Source of the DNA: Candidatus Heimdallarchaeota archaeon LC_2
Lineage (GTDB): Archaea > Asgardarchaeota > Heimdallarchaeia > Heimdallarchaeales > Kariarchaeaceae
Length of the DNA stretch: 54,418 nucleotides
Direction: 5' to 3'
Assembly (NCBI GenBank): GCA_001940725.1
Contig: MDVR01000041.1
Coordinates: 1-54,418, forward strand
Shown here in pieces: positions 1 to 8,037 of this stretch (position 1 is the stretch's first letter; every line of letters begins with the position of its first letter). Below the pieces are notes generated by a model. That model saw nothing but the letters and a program-made list of their open reading frames with translations, was not told the DNA's origin and did no database searches. Made by a program: the position numbers and the translations under genes.

Positions 1-22
1 AGTCTGACTATTTTAGATCTAC

Positions 23-1252
23 TCATTCCTTTGCCTTTGAGATTTTTCTGATTATAACTAAAGTGACAATTGAAAGAAAAACATAAGAAGAATTAATATC
101 TAAAGGACTTTCATCACCATCTCCTTCATTTGTGCTGGTCTCTAGCAATTCGGGGTTAATATAGACCCAAGTACCCCCAGTTCCCTCATTTCCAAGCTCA
201 TCAAATATTTTTAATGTCCATGTAGTGTTACTGTATGTAACAGGAACTTCAAATTTCCAAACCGATAGCTCCTCAAATCCTCCTGAGAATAGAGTTTGGT
301 TTTGATATAATTCATATTTCTCAAAATGATTTTCAGTAACTGTAAATTCTATTGTGGACACATTTGCAATTTCTTGGAGTATTTTACCTAATGTCGATGA
401 TACAATCGGTGCCCCATTGTCAATTATATCATTATATTCAATCATATAGAGCCACCATTGGATATGAAAATCATCATTTTCCGTAATTATTAATTGAGCA
501 TCGACTCTCAATCCAGAGGATTTTTCAACGTGTTCAAAATATGAATATGTATCAAAAGTAGAAGGGGAATCTGCGTCTTGAAGTCGCCAAACGTCATAAT
601 CATCTATTTCTGCTTCATTCAAAACGATTAAATCTGTTGCTGAAATTGGATTATCACCTATTTCCCATTCGCCGGATCCAGGTCTAAAGAAATTTGTCTC
701 TTCACCATTTTGAAGGTAATCCGATCTCGTAGATGTTGAAGAGTAAACACCGCTTGAAGAGTAGTAGGAAGTAACACCAAACCATTCAGCATTAAATGGG
801 GTTTGAACAAAAGATGCAACTGCTGTCTCCTTCTCAACAAGATATTCCAGTTCAAAACTTGGTTTAGTTGAGTTATCAGAATTAATTTTATCATTGTTGG
901 CATCGTAGTAGCTAAAACCAAATTTGTCAGGGAAATAAGTCTGTCCACTTCTTTCTTGATATGCTGAGACTTCATCTAAAGTATAAATGATATTAACTCT
1001 CCATAAACTACTCGAAGCACTTTCTAGTTTTACTTCTATTATTATGAAATACAAAATTTGCCATTCAATGTCGAAAGGATCAGTTCCAGCATAACTAATG
1101 TATTCTTCATTAAGTTCCATGGTGTAGCTTCCTTCCGCTAAAGTTGATTTAACCTCTGTGATCTCCTGACCCAATGTTGTTAAATGGTTTGTAGATGGAT
1201 TTATTATAACTGCCAATAATAATATTGTTGTGACGAATCGGTATTTTTTCAT
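23..1252 (-). CDS. Secreted, C-terminally anchored surface protein
   Basis: A 409-residue protein of unknown function that should sit on the outer face of the membrane. Residues 1-28 form a signal peptide (Lys-Lys-Tyr, then a hydrophobic run). The body is acidic and rich in Ser, Thr, Tyr and Trp. It carries several N-glycosylation sequons (NST, NVST, NQT, NTT, NSS). Residues about 300-365 look like an Ig/fibronectin-type beta domain (TWTLKIFDELGNEG). After an acidic linker (GDGDESP) comes one hydrophobic segment at about 387-402 and a basic tail, RKISKAKE, the usual layout of an archaeal anchored surface protein. Seen directly: signal, sequons and tail. Inferred: surface location and being a target of the glycans made by the neighbouring genes. 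The ATG start gives the complete signal peptide. Confidence 0.7.
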   Translation of the reverse strand: MKKYRFVTTILLLAVIINPSTNHLTTLGQEITEVKSTLAEGSYTMELNEEYISYAGTDPFDIEWQILYFIIIEVKLESASSSLWRVNIIYTLDEVSAYQERSGQTYFPDKFGFSYYDANNDKINSDNSTKPSFELEYLVEKETAVASFVQTPFNAEWFGVTSYYSSSGVYSSTSTRSDYLQNGEETNFFRPGSGEWEIGDNPISATDLIVLNEAEIDDYDVWRLQDADSPSTFDTYSYFEHVEKSSGLRVDAQLIITENDDFHIQWWLYMIEYNDIIDNGAPIVSSTLGKILQEIANVSTIEFTVTENHFEKYELYQNQTLFSGGFEELSVWKFEVPVTYSNTTWTLKIFDELGNEGTGGTWVYINPELLETSTNEGDGDESPLDINSSYVFLSIVTLVIIRKISKAKE

Positions 1253-1585
1253 CGAATGCGAATTTGTTAAAATAAGTTAAATATATCGATGTAATTTGTA
1301 ATATTCAAATTACATGATATTAATTTGATTAGGAAACTCAATTCTTCAAAACCGTTATTAATAAGCTGTGAGTATTCTCAATCCTTCAATATGTACAATT
1401 TAATATCATGAAAATTTCTGATGTCCCAGCCTTTGATTTAAATTGCTGTTGTGATTAATTCAGAATCTGTATTTTGGGTTTATGCAGGAATATATATTGC
1501 AATAGTTCGAAAGTATATAGTATAAAGGGCGGTATGCGCTAAAATTTTAAATAACAGTGCAAAAAGTAATGATGCTGTTGGTCCA

Positions 1586-1714
1586 ATGGAACAAAGTGTT
1601 CGAGTAATCGAACAGCCCTCATTTTTTGACTTCATTGAGTCTGTACCAAGGGTTTATGCAGATTGGTATTACTACTTCACACTAAACCATGTTCTTGATG
1701 TCCATCTCAGTTAA
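1586..1714 (+). pseudogene. Possible 42-codon ORF or N-terminal gene remnant
   Basis: An ATG-started frame of 42 codons ending in TAA. The peptide looks coding rather than random (MEQSVRVIEQPSFFDFIES, then PRVYADWYYYFTLNH). The pattern FIxxPRVYAD recalls the first 40 residues of a GNAT-related family whose members begin with a FIxLPxxIYxDDPxWVPP-like stretch, but the match stops after about 35 residues, so a remnant is more likely than a working gene. The frame is open upstream to 1526 without another good start. A stretch with similar bases occurs at about 4473-4517, beyond the next gene. The family assignment is a weak inference. Confidence 0.25.
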
Positions 1715-1906
1715 ATTAAATAATTATTAAAGATCCATGAAAATTAGATTTATTATTAAAGTGGTAATTGTTGTCGTAACCTTTATCATATCCAATTACA
1801 ACTAGTATAGCTGGATTCTTGATCGAATTTGATTCTTAAGTAAAAATACTATACAGTTATGAGTTAAATTGGACGTGCAGGAGTCAAACACAATTTAATA
1901 GTAACG

Positions 1907-1914
1907 TTTTAAAT
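1907..1914 (+). promoter_or_regulatory. TATA-like box for the 805-residue surface protein
   Basis: The sequence ttttaaat lies about 29 bp before the ATG at 1939, the right distance for an archaeal TATA box serving a leaderless or nearly leaderless transcript. No Shine-Dalgarno site precedes this ATG. Assigned by position and composition only. Confidence 0.35.
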
Positions 1915-1938
1915 TGTTATTAATGCTATAAAATCAAT

Positions 1939-4356
1939 ATGAAATCAAGAAAGCTTATTTTTTTTATTTTGTTTTCGATAATGATAATTCCAAATTCACA
2001 TTATCGATCGGTTAGTGCTAATCCGATGCTAAATGCATCAGATACAGTACCACTTAATTTTTCAGAAAACTACCAAACAGACTGGGATTATAACAATTCG
2101 TTTCAACCTACCATGCCCAATGTGACGCAATACTTAGATAACGAATTTTCAGATTTCGATCCAGCTGGATCAACAGTCTATACAGAGGATGAACAGGTTC
2201 CAGGTTACAATGGTATGTGGTATTTTGTTACAGTTACCATGACTAACCTCTATATCACCAATGATCATGATATTGGAGCTGGAGAGATTTTTATTGAAGG
2301 TGGCATAAACAATGCTGATGATCGATATCCTGCTAGCACTGAATATTCAATGAATGATGGTGAAAATCAGGTTTTATCTGATATGATATTTTCCGGTTGG
2401 GCTGTTACATTGGGTTTTAACTTAGAAATACGAGAAAGTGATGGAGCACTTGATGATTCTCTTGGTTTCATAAATGGCCACTATGATAATTTGGTGAATG
2501 AATCTATTACTCTTTGGACAGATATCAATGAGGCTAGTATAACCTTTGACATCGAGGTTACGCAATCCGATACCGTTTTTCTAGCATCTGAATTACTCGA
2601 GATATACAAACCTGAACTCTGGGTGGATGATGAGACTTCATCGACTGAAATGCCAGATTTTGTATTTGGAAGAGTTATTGACGGAATGGATAATGGAATA
2701 AATGCACTTGTTCTACAATATTTCTTCTATTGGACGGCAGAATATGCACCTGATCTTATTGGAGGATTTAAAACACACGACCATGATTACGAGGTTTTCA
2801 TGATATTTTTGGACAAGATTGACCCAATTTTTCCGTACAGATACGTATTCAATAATTGGTTTTACACTGATGTTACAGAAGCACCATCTACTACAATTGC
2901 AATTTTCGAAGATACTACTTCCACCGGTGAATTTGTCTATGATGTTGAAATCTCTCCAAGTTTACAGGGATTTCTGGGAACTAATGTATCATTAAATGCT
3001 GAAGTTCATGATTTGTCTGAAATTACGGATTGGCAGTATGGTCTTGTATCTTCTGAAAATGCCTTTACATACACACCTAATGGAGTGGTTAGTGTTCATA
3101 TGACCGTTGAAACAAGTTATCATACCTTTGATTTAGGCCCTGGAGGTACGGAATATGGCTTTGCTTATGCGATCACCCCACTAACTGATGATACTATCAT
3201 CGAATTATATAGCATAATAGAGGATACTTTTGATGCTGGAGTTCATATCTGGACATATTTCGGGATAGATATCCCAAAGGTTGCACCATTTACTTTTGAT
3301 GTTACTCAAGTGTTTACTGCCCCTTATGGAATAACAGCATACGCCAATGTCATTGATAATGCTGCTGCAATCACACGAGCTCAAAATGCAAGATTGGACA
3401 TCGATGTTAGTGGATATATCGGGTTAAATTTTGAAGTCCCAGCCGAGGTAGAAATCACCCATCCAACTCAACTTTCTTACGGAACCAACAGTCTAAGTTT
3501 GGCTTTAAAACCAAACATTGACCAAACTGAGATAACTCTGTTTTATGGATTATCGGTCAACATTTCCTATGTATTTTGGTTTATGAGTGGAGAGATTCTG
3601 TACGATCAGCAAGGTGAAATAACTATTAACCCTTTCACTGATGAAGTTACCTCCCTTGCGGGGTTACTAGGGTTAGGTGATTTTGAGAGGTCTGATATTG
3701 AGATAAATGATTACCTCAGTGCAGGTTTTGTTCTTCATCCAACACTACTTGGACCGATTATTGAAGGGGAGTTGAGTTTAAATCTTCTTGAGGTGATCAA
3801 AAATATTTTCAAAGCAAATCCATATGTACGAATTATTATCTTCCTCTTGGAGTTCATAGTAGACGATTTCAGTTTGACGCTTAGTGCAACTTTGGAAGCT
3901 GTAATTCGCCATGATATTCAAACAACTTCAATGGGTGTCAGCTTGAGTCAAAGTACATTGACATATTCGGATGAGACACCTCAAACCATCGATGTGATAA
4001 TTGAGGAGGGAGTTGATCTCAGTCAAGGTGTTGTACTGACAATTCCTGAGGCAGATTATGACCTTGATTTCTATGTTGACTGGTCTCTCGAACTGGGTTT
4101 CAAATCACCAATTGACTCTGTAATTCCAGATATTTCTATCCCGATCGGAACCCTACCTTCGTGGACTGCCAATTTGCTGACTTCGACAGGTGGGAGTGTC
4201 ACAATTCCTGGACCCAGCCCACAAAGTTCGTCATCAACTGAGATTAGTGATACTGGGTCGGAGAGTTCGGATGATGCAGGGGTAAATGGACCAGTTGTTT
4301 TCGTAATATTCAGCTATATTGTTGTGACTACAATAATCGTAAGAAAAAAGAAATAG
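1939..4356 (+). CDS. Large secreted, anchored surface protein with HDHDYE motif
   Basis: An 805-residue extracellular protein of unknown function. Residues 1-28 are a signal peptide, and sequons include NAS, NNS, NVT, NES, NVS and NIS. Residues about 100-215 form a beta-rich unit with acidic, calcium-binding-like motifs (NDHDIGAGEIFIEGG, RESDGALDDSLG). Residues about 258-293 contain a hydrophobic/aromatic strand followed by THDHDYEVFMIFLD; this resembles the HRHDWE metal-site signature of NPP1/Vps62-like extracellular proteins but is not the canonical motif. A Ser/Pro/Thr linker at about 757-783 leads into one membrane segment and the tail RKKK. The domain links are tentative; the signal, linker and anchor are clear. 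It stands alone, flanked by intergenic DNA and an IS element. Confidence 0.7.
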   Translation: MKSRKLIFFILFSIMIIPNSHYRSVSANPMLNASDTVPLNFSENYQTDWDYNNSFQPTMPNVTQYLDNEFSDFDPAGSTVYTEDEQVPGYNGMWYFVTVTMTNLYITNDHDIGAGEIFIEGGINNADDRYPASTEYSMNDGENQVLSDMIFSGWAVTLGFNLEIRESDGALDDSLGFINGHYDNLVNESITLWTDINEASITFDIEVTQSDTVFLASELLEIYKPELWVDDETSSTEMPDFVFGRVIDGMDNGINALVLQYFFYWTAEYAPDLIGGFKTHDHDYEVFMIFLDKIDPIFPYRYVFNNWFYTDVTEAPSTTIAIFEDTTSTGEFVYDVEISPSLQGFLGTNVSLNAEVHDLSEITDWQYGLVSSENAFTYTPNGVVSVHMTVETSYHTFDLGPGGTEYGFAYAITPLTDDTIIELYSIIEDTFDAGVHIWTYFGIDIPKVAPFTFDVTQVFTAPYGITAYANVIDNAAAITRAQNARLDIDVSGYIGLNFEVPAEVEITHPTQLSYGTNSLSLALKPNIDQTEITLFYGLSVNISYVFWFMSGEILYDQQGEITINPFTDEVTSLAGLLGLGDFERSDIEINDYLSAGFVLHPTLLGPIIEGELSLNLLEVIKNIFKANPYVRIIIFLLEFIVDDFSLTLSATLEAVIRHDIQTTSMGVSLSQSTLTYSDETPQTIDVIIEEGVDLSQGVVLTIPEADYDLDFYVDWSLELGFKSPIDSVIPDISIPIGTLPSWTANLLTSTGGSVTIPGPSPQSSSSTEISDTGSESSDDAGVNGPVVFVIFSYIVVTTIIVRKKK

Positions 4357-4693
4357 ATTTCATAGCCATTTAACAAATAACATATTCTGTCTAAAATAAG
4401 TTATTCGATTTTATATTATTTGTGAATTCAATTCATCTATCCATTATATCAAATAAATAAATTTTCGATTTATGGAAAGGTGTTCGAGAACTCGAAAACT
4501 TGGATTTTAATGACTTTTAGTATGAGAAAACGGAAAGTCTTAATTATTTTTTCAAGAATAATAAACTGATTATCAGTATGAAACCAAGAGGACACAAAAA
4601 TCTAAGTATCTAATAATAGTTGAGTCCAAATTAATCCAATTAATTAAAATATATCAGAACACTATTTAAAAACAAATGCAATATTTTAACTAA
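4357..4693. other. Intergenic, no gene seen
   Basis: A 337-base AT-rich gap between the surface-protein gene and the left end of the IS5-like element. It contains a small inverted repeat (ttcgag/ctcgaa, 4483-4488 and 4491-4496) inside a stretch resembling 1586-1630. Otherwise I see nothing. Confidence 0.4.
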
Positions 4694-4710
4694 AGCTTGT
4701 CCCAAAATTA
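4694..4710 (+). repeat. Left terminal inverted repeat of the IS5-like element
   Basis: 17 bp, exactly complementary to 5764-5780. Together they define the element's ends. Confidence 0.85.
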
Positions 4711-4828
4711 TAATTTTACACAATGAGCTGGCAAGCTCATTGAATTAATAATTATCAGAAGAAAATAGTTGTACGCTTGGTTTAGCTAGAATCGATCTAG
4801 ATTAAAAGGTGAGGGCTGAATTTGGCTA

Positions 4829-5758
4829 GTGCTTCCAACACAAACCATCAACCCACAAGTATTGAGAGAGTTTATTTTAGTAAATGAGGATATTCTTAAG
4901 CGCAAATTCCCAGAAAGAAAAAATCAGCTAAAAGTTGGCAGACCAAGAATTGGTCTGCGATGGGTAATTGTAGCAATTGGCGTTTTTGCAAGAATAGATC
5001 AGATAGTTTGGAGGGAACTCCCCTGCAAACTTGTTTCATGTAATTTTTTGATTGATGAGGAATATGTTTCTGCAATTCCGAGTAAGTCAAGTTTCCACAG
5101 GGTTTGGAATGAGACGAGGATAAGTAATTTTGAGACCTGGATATGTAGATTGGGAAATGAAATTTCCCAATTTGATGATCCTGATCTGGCAGTTGATAGT
5201 TCAGGGTTTGAATATCAAATTGGAAGCATTTGGCGATGGGTAAAGTGGAATCGCAAAATGTTGACCAAAACGTCAAAATTATTTCGTAAGATCCACCTTG
5301 CGGTAGCTCTGCCAAGCAGAGCCATTGTAGGAATAAAATCCACCAAGAGTTTAGTTCATGATGCAAAGGGATTCGGTTTGCTTTGGCCTAGCCTGTCAAA
5401 ACGTGCGATTCCTCGAATTAAACGAGTACACGCTGATAAAGCGTATTGGAGTGAAAATATAATTAATTATCTTGATCAAGAAAATATTCAAGCGGTAATT
5501 CCATGTAAGTCAAATTCAATAGATCATGGGACCACCAGTCCCATGGATCATCTGGTGAGAACGCAAAGAAACTACCCAGGAATTTACAAAATAAATTACA
5601 AAACAAACAGAAGAGCATGTGTAGAGCCTGTATTCGGGAATATTAAGATACGGAAGCCAGTTTTACGTGATCAAAAGATGCACAACAAGGTCAAGACCTT
5701 ATTGTGCTCATTTCTGTGGTATAACCACAAAATACACATAAAGGGGGTGGTGTCTTAG
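4829..5758 (+). CDS. IS5-family DDE transposase
   Basis: A 309-residue transposase that cuts and rejoins the ends of the surrounding element. The DDE triad is visible: Asp123 in LAVDSSGF, Asp203 in VHADKAYW and Glu266 in RACVEPVFG, followed by basic residues (KIRKP). Residues about 35-95 hold the usual insertion/winged-helix part (GRPRIGLRW, then SKSSFHRVW). The GTG start is the only start downstream of the in-frame stop at 4817. The reading frame is intact. The coding sequence is unusually full of perfect inverted repeats (see findings), which may fold in the mRNA and limit expression. Confidence 0.9.
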   Translation: MLPTQTINPQVLREFILVNEDILKRKFPERKNQLKVGRPRIGLRWVIVAIGVFARIDQIVWRELPCKLVSCNFLIDEEYVSAIPSKSSFHRVWNETRISNFETWICRLGNEISQFDDPDLAVDSSGFEYQIGSIWRWVKWNRKMLTKTSKLFRKIHLAVALPSRAIVGIKSTKSLVHDAKGFGLLWPSLSKRAIPRIKRVHADKAYWSENIINYLDQENIQAVIPCKSNSIDHGTTSPMDHLVRTQRNYPGIYKINYKTNRRACVEPVFGNIKIRKPVLRDQKMHNKVKTLLCSFLWYNHKIHIKGVVS

Positions 5759-5763
5759 AAAAT

Positions 5764-5780
5764 TAATTTTGGGACAAGCT
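5764..5780 (-). repeat. Right terminal inverted repeat of the IS5-like element
   Basis: 17 bp, exact complement of 4694-4710, starting 5 bp after the transposase stop codon. Confidence 0.85.
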
Positions 5781-5849
5781 TAATTTAATAATAAGTTTTT
5801 ATTCAATGAATTGATTAAATCTGATTTAATTTACTAGTAGTATAATTGA

Positions 5850-6905
5850 TTATGTTGATAAAATCGAATAGATCTGCACGTGCTTGTAAATCATCGTTGT
5901 CATTGAATATTGGTTAACAATTATTTGTTTAAGTTTATTTGCTTTTGATTTTGCGATATCAGGATGTTTCAATATCAATTGAATTTGTTCAACCACACTT
6001 TCAGGGGTTAAATCACAGACAAATCCATTTTCATTAGTAATCAATTTTGTTGTTTCACCAACATTCGTTGCAATTACAGGTATTCCATAATTTATCATTT
6101 CAAGTAAACTAGTTGAAGAATAATTCTCAATTTTCGATACTGCTAAATACCCCATTGGTCGAACAATTTTAAGGTAGTCTTCAACTTTTGACAATTTTCC
6201 GGTAAGTACCATGTTATTTGTAGAATGTATCTTAATTTCATCAAAGAGCCTTCCTTCACCGATCAATGTGAATTTTACTTGTAATTGCAATTTTTTAGAC
6301 AATCTAGCAGTTTCAAGAACTAAGTGAGGGTTTTTCATATCATCAAATCTTGCGAGATAAATGAAATTGGAACTCTGGCTGAATAAATCTAATTCCGAGA
6401 TATCGATACAATTTGGAACTTCAATTAATTTACTCCGGGGTAGTTTGTAGGATAATAAATTTTTATAAGTTGACTCTATCTGATAAATAATACAATCAGC
6501 TTTTTTGTATAAGAAATATAATCTTCCTTGTTTATCAATCCCATGGCACGTGACTATAATTGGTTTCTTGTAAATCAAACCCAACAATATTGATTGATAT
6601 CCTCCATAAAATGATGTGTGTCCATGAAAATGAGTTGGCTTCTCTCTAAAAATGATATTAAAGCTTAAAAGAAGACCTAATAGGAACCCAAATTGTCTAA
6701 AAGGTGGAATCAGATTTATCAATGGGTTATTAATATAGTATACACCAGAATCAGTATCTGATACATCGTTTGTTGTTCTTTTTTCACATAAAACAATTGA
6801 TTTTATATTTTTTTGGAGAATTTCTCGTCTTAATTTATCGATATAAATTGGTACTCCGCCTCGATCATTAGGCAAATACCCCATAACAACGAAAGCAATT
6901 TTCAT
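5850..6905 (-). CDS. Glycosyltransferase family 4
   Basis: A 351-residue GT-B retaining glycosyltransferase expected to add a sugar from a nucleotide donor to a growing surface glycan in the cytoplasm. The N-terminal Rossmann half starts MKIAFVVMGYLPNDRGGVP, with the glycine-rich acceptor loop typical of GT4, and has a HGHTSFYGG acceptor-side motif. The C-terminal half has YLARFDDMKNP and the donor-binding stretch KIENYSSTSLLEM, followed by GIPVIATNVGE. The two donor Glu residues are eight residues apart, one more than in the usual ExFGxxxxE. It is the last gene of a minus-strand run (14147 to 5850). Donor and acceptor cannot be told from sequence. Confidence 0.85.
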   Translation of the reverse strand: MKIAFVVMGYLPNDRGGVPIYIDKLRREILQKNIKSIVLCEKRTTNDVSDTDSGVYYINNPLINLIPPFRQFGFLLGLLLSFNIIFREKPTHFHGHTSFYGGYQSILLGLIYKKPIIVTCHGIDKQGRLYFLYKKADCIIYQIESTYKNLLSYKLPRSKLIEVPNCIDISELDLFSQSSNFIYLARFDDMKNPHLVLETARLSKKLQLQVKFTLIGEGRLFDEIKIHSTNNMVLTGKLSKVEDYLKIVRPMGYLAVSKIENYSSTSLLEMINYGIPVIATNVGETTKLITNENGFVCDLTPESVVEQIQLILKHPDIAKSKANKLKQIIVNQYSMTTMIYKHVQIYSILST

Positions 6906-6969
6906 TTGTTCAGAAATAAATTCAAAGTAATTGAAATAAAAAGGAATAGTTATGTAAACTTACACTTCT

Positions 6970-7908
6970 TCACATTTCTTTATTCTTATAATATTCAATA
7001 GTGATTTCTAATCCCTCTTTCAATGTTGTTTCACATCCTAAATTGAAATCAACATTTAGCATAGTTGTATCAGGATTAAATCTTAATATCTCACCTAGCC
7101 GTTCTTCAATATGCCTTATTGGTAAATCTTTATTGGTTATATACAAAATAGTTTTTGCTAGTTCGTTAATATTTGTTATTGTATTATGTGCAACATTATA
7201 GAATCCTGATTTATTAATTTCAAATGCTCTAAGATTAACACTAGCGATGTCTTTAACATAGGTGAAACATCGTGCTTGTTCACCGTCTCCTGTGATAGTA
7301 AATTCTCTATCGTATAGGGCATTATTAATGAATATGGGGATGACTCCTCCAGTTTCACCATCATATTGCCGTGGGCCATAAATATTATAGTATCTTAAAC
7401 CTACAAATTTTTGCCGATACAAAAGATAATATAATTGTAAGTAGTTTTCTGCTGATAGTTTTGAAACACCATAAGGTGATGTTGGATTCTTCGGATGATC
7501 CTCATTTTGCGTTTGATTTATAGGTTCTCCATAAACTGACCCCGTAGAAGAATGAATAATAGGTATGTCTAGCGAATGTTTCCTAATGGCTTCTAATATT
7601 GCTAATATACCTTCGACATTTGTTCGTAAATCAAGAATAGGGTCAATCATTGATATATTCATGTTTAAAGATGCGAGATTAAAAATTGCATCAATAGTAT
7701 TATCTTTAAGTAGCTGTAACCAGTTAATATCTTGCACTCTTCTTTCAATTAGAACAAGTCGTTCTTTTATATGGTTCAAATTGTTGTTTTTACCATATTC
7801 ATATGAATCTATCGCAATGACTTCGTTATCATTTTCTAATAACATTTCACACAAATGTGATCCAATGAAACCACCAGCTCCTGTTACAATCACTTTTTTG
7901 TTTTTCAT
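6970..7908 (-). CDS. NAD-dependent sugar epimerase/dehydratase (extended SDR)
   Basis: A UDP-glucose 4-epimerase-like enzyme acting on a nucleotide sugar in the cytoplasm. From the ATG at 7908 it reads MKNKKVIVTGAGGFIGSH, placing the GxxGxxG NAD site at residues 10-16. It has the catalytic SSTGSVYGEP and SPYGVSK (YxxxK) motifs and LRYYNIYGPRQ, so it is a full-length SDR of about 312 residues. The frame is open to 7953 with another ATG, but those 15 extra residues (Lys, Phe and Ile rich) precede the first beta strand and are probably not translated. Which epimer or dehydration product is made cannot be decided. It lies 64 bp upstream of the GT4 gene. Confidence 0.85.
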   Translation of the reverse strand: MKNKKVIVTGAGGFIGSHLCEMLLENDNEVIAIDSYEYGKNNNLNHIKERLVLIERRVQDINWLQLLKDNTIDAIFNLASLNMNISMIDPILDLRTNVEGILAILEAIRKHSLDIPIIHSSTGSVYGEPINQTQNEDHPKNPTSPYGVSKLSAENYLQLYYLLYRQKFVGLRYYNIYGPRQYDGETGGVIPIFINNALYDREFTITGDGEQARCFTYVKDIASVNLRAFEINKSGFYNVAHNTITNINELAKTILYITNKDLPIRHIEERLGEILRFNPDTTMLNVDFNLGCETTLKEGLEITIEYYKNKEM

Positions 7909-8037
7909 TTTATTTTTCTTAAATAGGAAGATTTTATTCTTTACGATATACATCTACTAGTTCCTAACTAAAAATTCTTTGAAAAGATTTCATCTTCTTT
8001 TAATTTTGAAAATATTCATTTATTAAGATAATTTGTT

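Larger units (their letters stand above)
1253..1938. other. Intergenic region between divergent surface-protein genes
   Basis: A 686-base AT-rich gap between two divergently transcribed surface-protein genes, so it must hold both promoters. Apart from the possible small ORF at 1586-1714 and the TATA-like box at 1907-1914, I see a 7-bp inverted repeat (tgttcga/tcgaaca, 1597-1603 and 1608-1614) and nothing that looks like an RNA gene. Confidence 0.5.
4694..5780 (+). mobile_element. Complete IS5-like insertion sequence, about 1087 bp
   Basis: A DDE transposase gene flanked by perfect 17-bp terminal inverted repeats: agcttgtcccaaaatta at 4694-4710 and its complement at 5764-5780. Both ends are bordered by the trinucleotide TAA (4691-4693 and 5781-5783), compatible with a 3-bp TNA target duplication as in the IS1031 group of IS5. 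Length, repeats and an intact transposase suggest a recent, possibly active element. A 9-bp stem-loop lies between the left repeat and the gene (4721-4742). Confidence 0.88.

Noticed and set aside
658..975. 105-codon minus-strand frame within the first surface-protein gene
   Set aside because: It overlaps the real gene in another frame, has low-complexity composition and no signal or motif.
4896..5366. 156-codon minus-strand frame opposite the IS5 transposase
   Set aside because: It is antisense to a DDE transposase with an intact triad and shows no family features.
7176..7379. 67-codon minus-strand frame inside the epimerase gene
   Set aside because: It overlaps in another frame a gene with complete SDR motifs.
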